Positions 62,487-64,000 of a DNA stretch of 64,000 nt are shown here, in pieces; the first letter of the stretch is position 1; every line of letters starts with the position of its first letter. The notes beneath the pieces are model-generated. The model ran no database searches. It was not told the origin of the DNA and saw nothing but the letters and a program-made list of their open reading frames with translations. A program made the position numbers and the translations under genes. Origin of the DNA: CAVYXF01 sp963772335 (GTDB lineage Bacteria > Pseudomonadota > Alphaproteobacteria > Rhizobiales > Rhodomicrobiaceae); assembly GCA_963772335.1 (NCBI GenBank), contig CAVYXF010000011.1:15006-79005 (forward strand), given 5' to 3'.

Positions 62487-64000
62487 GTGAACACGTTGAT
62501 GCCCGCTATCGAGGGCGCGCTTCGCGCTGAGGGATCGGCAGCACACCCGCTTCTGTCGCTGCAGAACCTCACCAAAGCTTTTGGCGGCACGCTCGCCGTG
62601 TCCGACGTCGGCTTCGATGTGCATCGCGGTGAAATTCTAGCGCTGCTTGGCCAGAACGGGGCCGGCAAGTCGACAATCATCAAAATCCTCGCCGGCGTTT
62701 ATCAGGCCGACAGCGGCGCCATTCGTATGAATGGTGCGCCGTACGAGCCGGGCACTGAGCGCTCCGCAATCGCCTTCATCCATCAGGATTTGGGCCTTAT
62801 CGACTGGATGACCGTCGCTGAGAACATTGCGCTGGCCCAAGGTTATCCGCGCCGCTTCGGCATCGTGGACTGGCGGGCGGTCGAGGCGATGGCGTGGCGT
62901 TCGCTAAGCCTCGTAGCGCAAGACATCGATCCGCGCCGCCGCGTCAGCGACCTCACCCGCACCGAGAAATCCCTTGTCGCCATCGCCCGTGCGCTGGGGG
63001 TGAATGCGCAGATGCTTGTCCTGGATGAGCCAACGGCCAGCCTTCCCCAGTCTGAGGTCGAACGGTTGTTCCGGGTGCTGCGCCGGCTGAAGGCTGAGGG
63101 CGTTAGCATGATCTATGTCTCGCACCGGCTGGATGAGGTATTCGCCATTTCCGACAGCCTTGTCGTGCTGCGCGACGGCAAGCTCGTGGATGCACGTCCG
63201 ACCGCGGAAGCGAACGGCGAAGGCCTGATCGCCTCGATCATCGGGCGCCGGCCCGAGAGTGTTTCCCTGCTGCCCCCGCCCCGCGCCCGGCGCCGCTCCT
63301 TGCCTGCAACGGCTTCTGCGTTGGCGATGTCGGCCCGGTGACTTTCAATCTGCACGAAGGTGAGATCCTGGCGCTCGTGGGCCTGCGCGGCGCTGGCCAG
63401 GAAAGCGTCGGACGCGCTCTGCTGGGCATAGAGCAAGCAACGGCCGGCAGCGTTCATATCAACGGGCGTCCGGTCGATAACACCGCCCCCAATCGCGCGA
63501 TCCTCTCCCGCATTGGCTTCGTGGCGGCCGACAGGGTCACGGACTTCGTCGCTCCCGGACTTAGTGTGCGCGAGAACATGTTCATCAATCCGGGCGCCTG
63601 TGGCCGCACGCTGCTGGCACCCCGGGGGTCATCGGATGAGGCCGCCGAAAGCAGGGCGCTGGGCCGCATGGTCGGCCTCTCGCCGAACAATCCGGAGGCG
63701 GCCATCGATACGCTTTCCGGCGGCAATCAGCAGAAAGTGGTGATGGCCCGCTGGATGCGGATCTCACCCGATGTGCTCGTGCTCGAAGATCCGACCGCCG
63801 GCGTCGATGTCGGCGCCAAGGCGGAGATTTACCGGCTGCTCGCCGAGACGCTAAAGAGCGGGCGCGGTGTGATCCTGATCTCGACCGATTTCGAGGAGGT
63901 CGCCGCGATCTGCCACCGTGCCCTAGTCTTTCGAGGCGGCCAGATCCTTGCCGAGATCTCCGCCGAGCGTCTTTCGCTTGAGAGCCTCACCCGCGCCGCT
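62487..64000 (+). pseudogene. Sugar ABC transporter ATPase (RbsA/MglA type), frameshifted, runs off the window
   Basis: Two ATPase domains as in ribose/galactose importers. Domain 1: LLGQNGAGKSTIIKILAGVY Walker A, VAIARALGVNAQMLVLDEPT, IYVSHRLDEV. The frame then changes near 63290 to APLLACNGFCVGDVGPVTFN and domain 2: GLRGAGQESVGRALLG (the usual degenerate Walker A), LSGGNQQKVVMARWMRISPD, DPTAGVDVGAKAEIY. The 3' end lies outside. Start is GTG at 62487 or a nearby ATG at 62499. A single indel would restore the gene. Confidence 0.88.

Overview
ORGANISM. The DNA is GC-rich. It carries alphaproteobacterial families such as DUF4336, P4-type integrase, HWE/HisKA_2 kinases, VIT-family transporters and a rlmB–tRNA-Tyr neighbourhood. 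The best guess is a Hyphomicrobiales (Rhizobiales-type) alphaproteobacterium with a partly anaerobic or fermentative life: pyruvate:flavodoxin oxidoreductase, carbamate kinase, FNR-type boxes and group-4-hydrogenase-related genes. Species cannot be named from the sequence alone.

LAYOUT. 1-3.2 kb: 3' part of nifJ and a DHODH-like partner. 3.2-15.7 kb: metal and oxyanion genes (Zn/Cd P-type ATPase, VIT carrier, ferritin-like protein, TauE/SafE exporter with a ModE-like regulator), small regulators and membrane proteins, mixed with IS3 fragments and broken genes. 15.7-32 kb: two Crp/Fnr regulators, two parallel HlyD + FtsX-permease + ATPase export modules each behind an FNR-type box, two broken HisKA_2 kinases, a second VIT carrier, fragments of a group II intron, carbamate kinase. 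32-37 kb: secreted basic protein, frameshifted Mg2+ P-type ATPase, IS256 and IS630 remnants. 37.1-55.8 kb: a fluoride-response island. 55.8-59 kb: gene remnants, a tRNA-Ser 3' fragment, an integrase, and tRNA-Thr. 59.2-64 kb: probable core chromosome (rlmB, tRNA-Tyr, an AraC regulator, a sugar ABC ATPase running off the end).

THE FLUORIDE ISLAND is the main result. Four sequences match the fluoride (crcB-motif) riboswitch aptamer, and each has a TTG-type -35 and a -10 placed so that the aptamer is the very 5' end of the RNA. They sit before: (i) a small ORF plus two translationally coupled MutS-like ATPases; (ii) a decayed MFS transporter; (iii) a nine-gene run made of a six-gene complex related to group 4 hydrogenases but lacking the Ni-binding cysteines, then the fluoride channel crcB, a DUF190 protein and an unknown HTH-like protein; (iv) a single-ORF fusion of enolase (the classic fluoride target) to a universal-stress-protein region. 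The riboswitch class and the crcB and enolase links are known. The whole set together, the enolase-Usp fusion, the nickel-less membrane complex and the MutS pair with altered Walker B residues are what deserve work.

CAVEAT. Many genes in the window are frameshifted, including two in the probable core region, while the fluoride operons are fully intact. Either the sequence contains scattered indel errors or the flanks are really decaying; reads are needed to tell.
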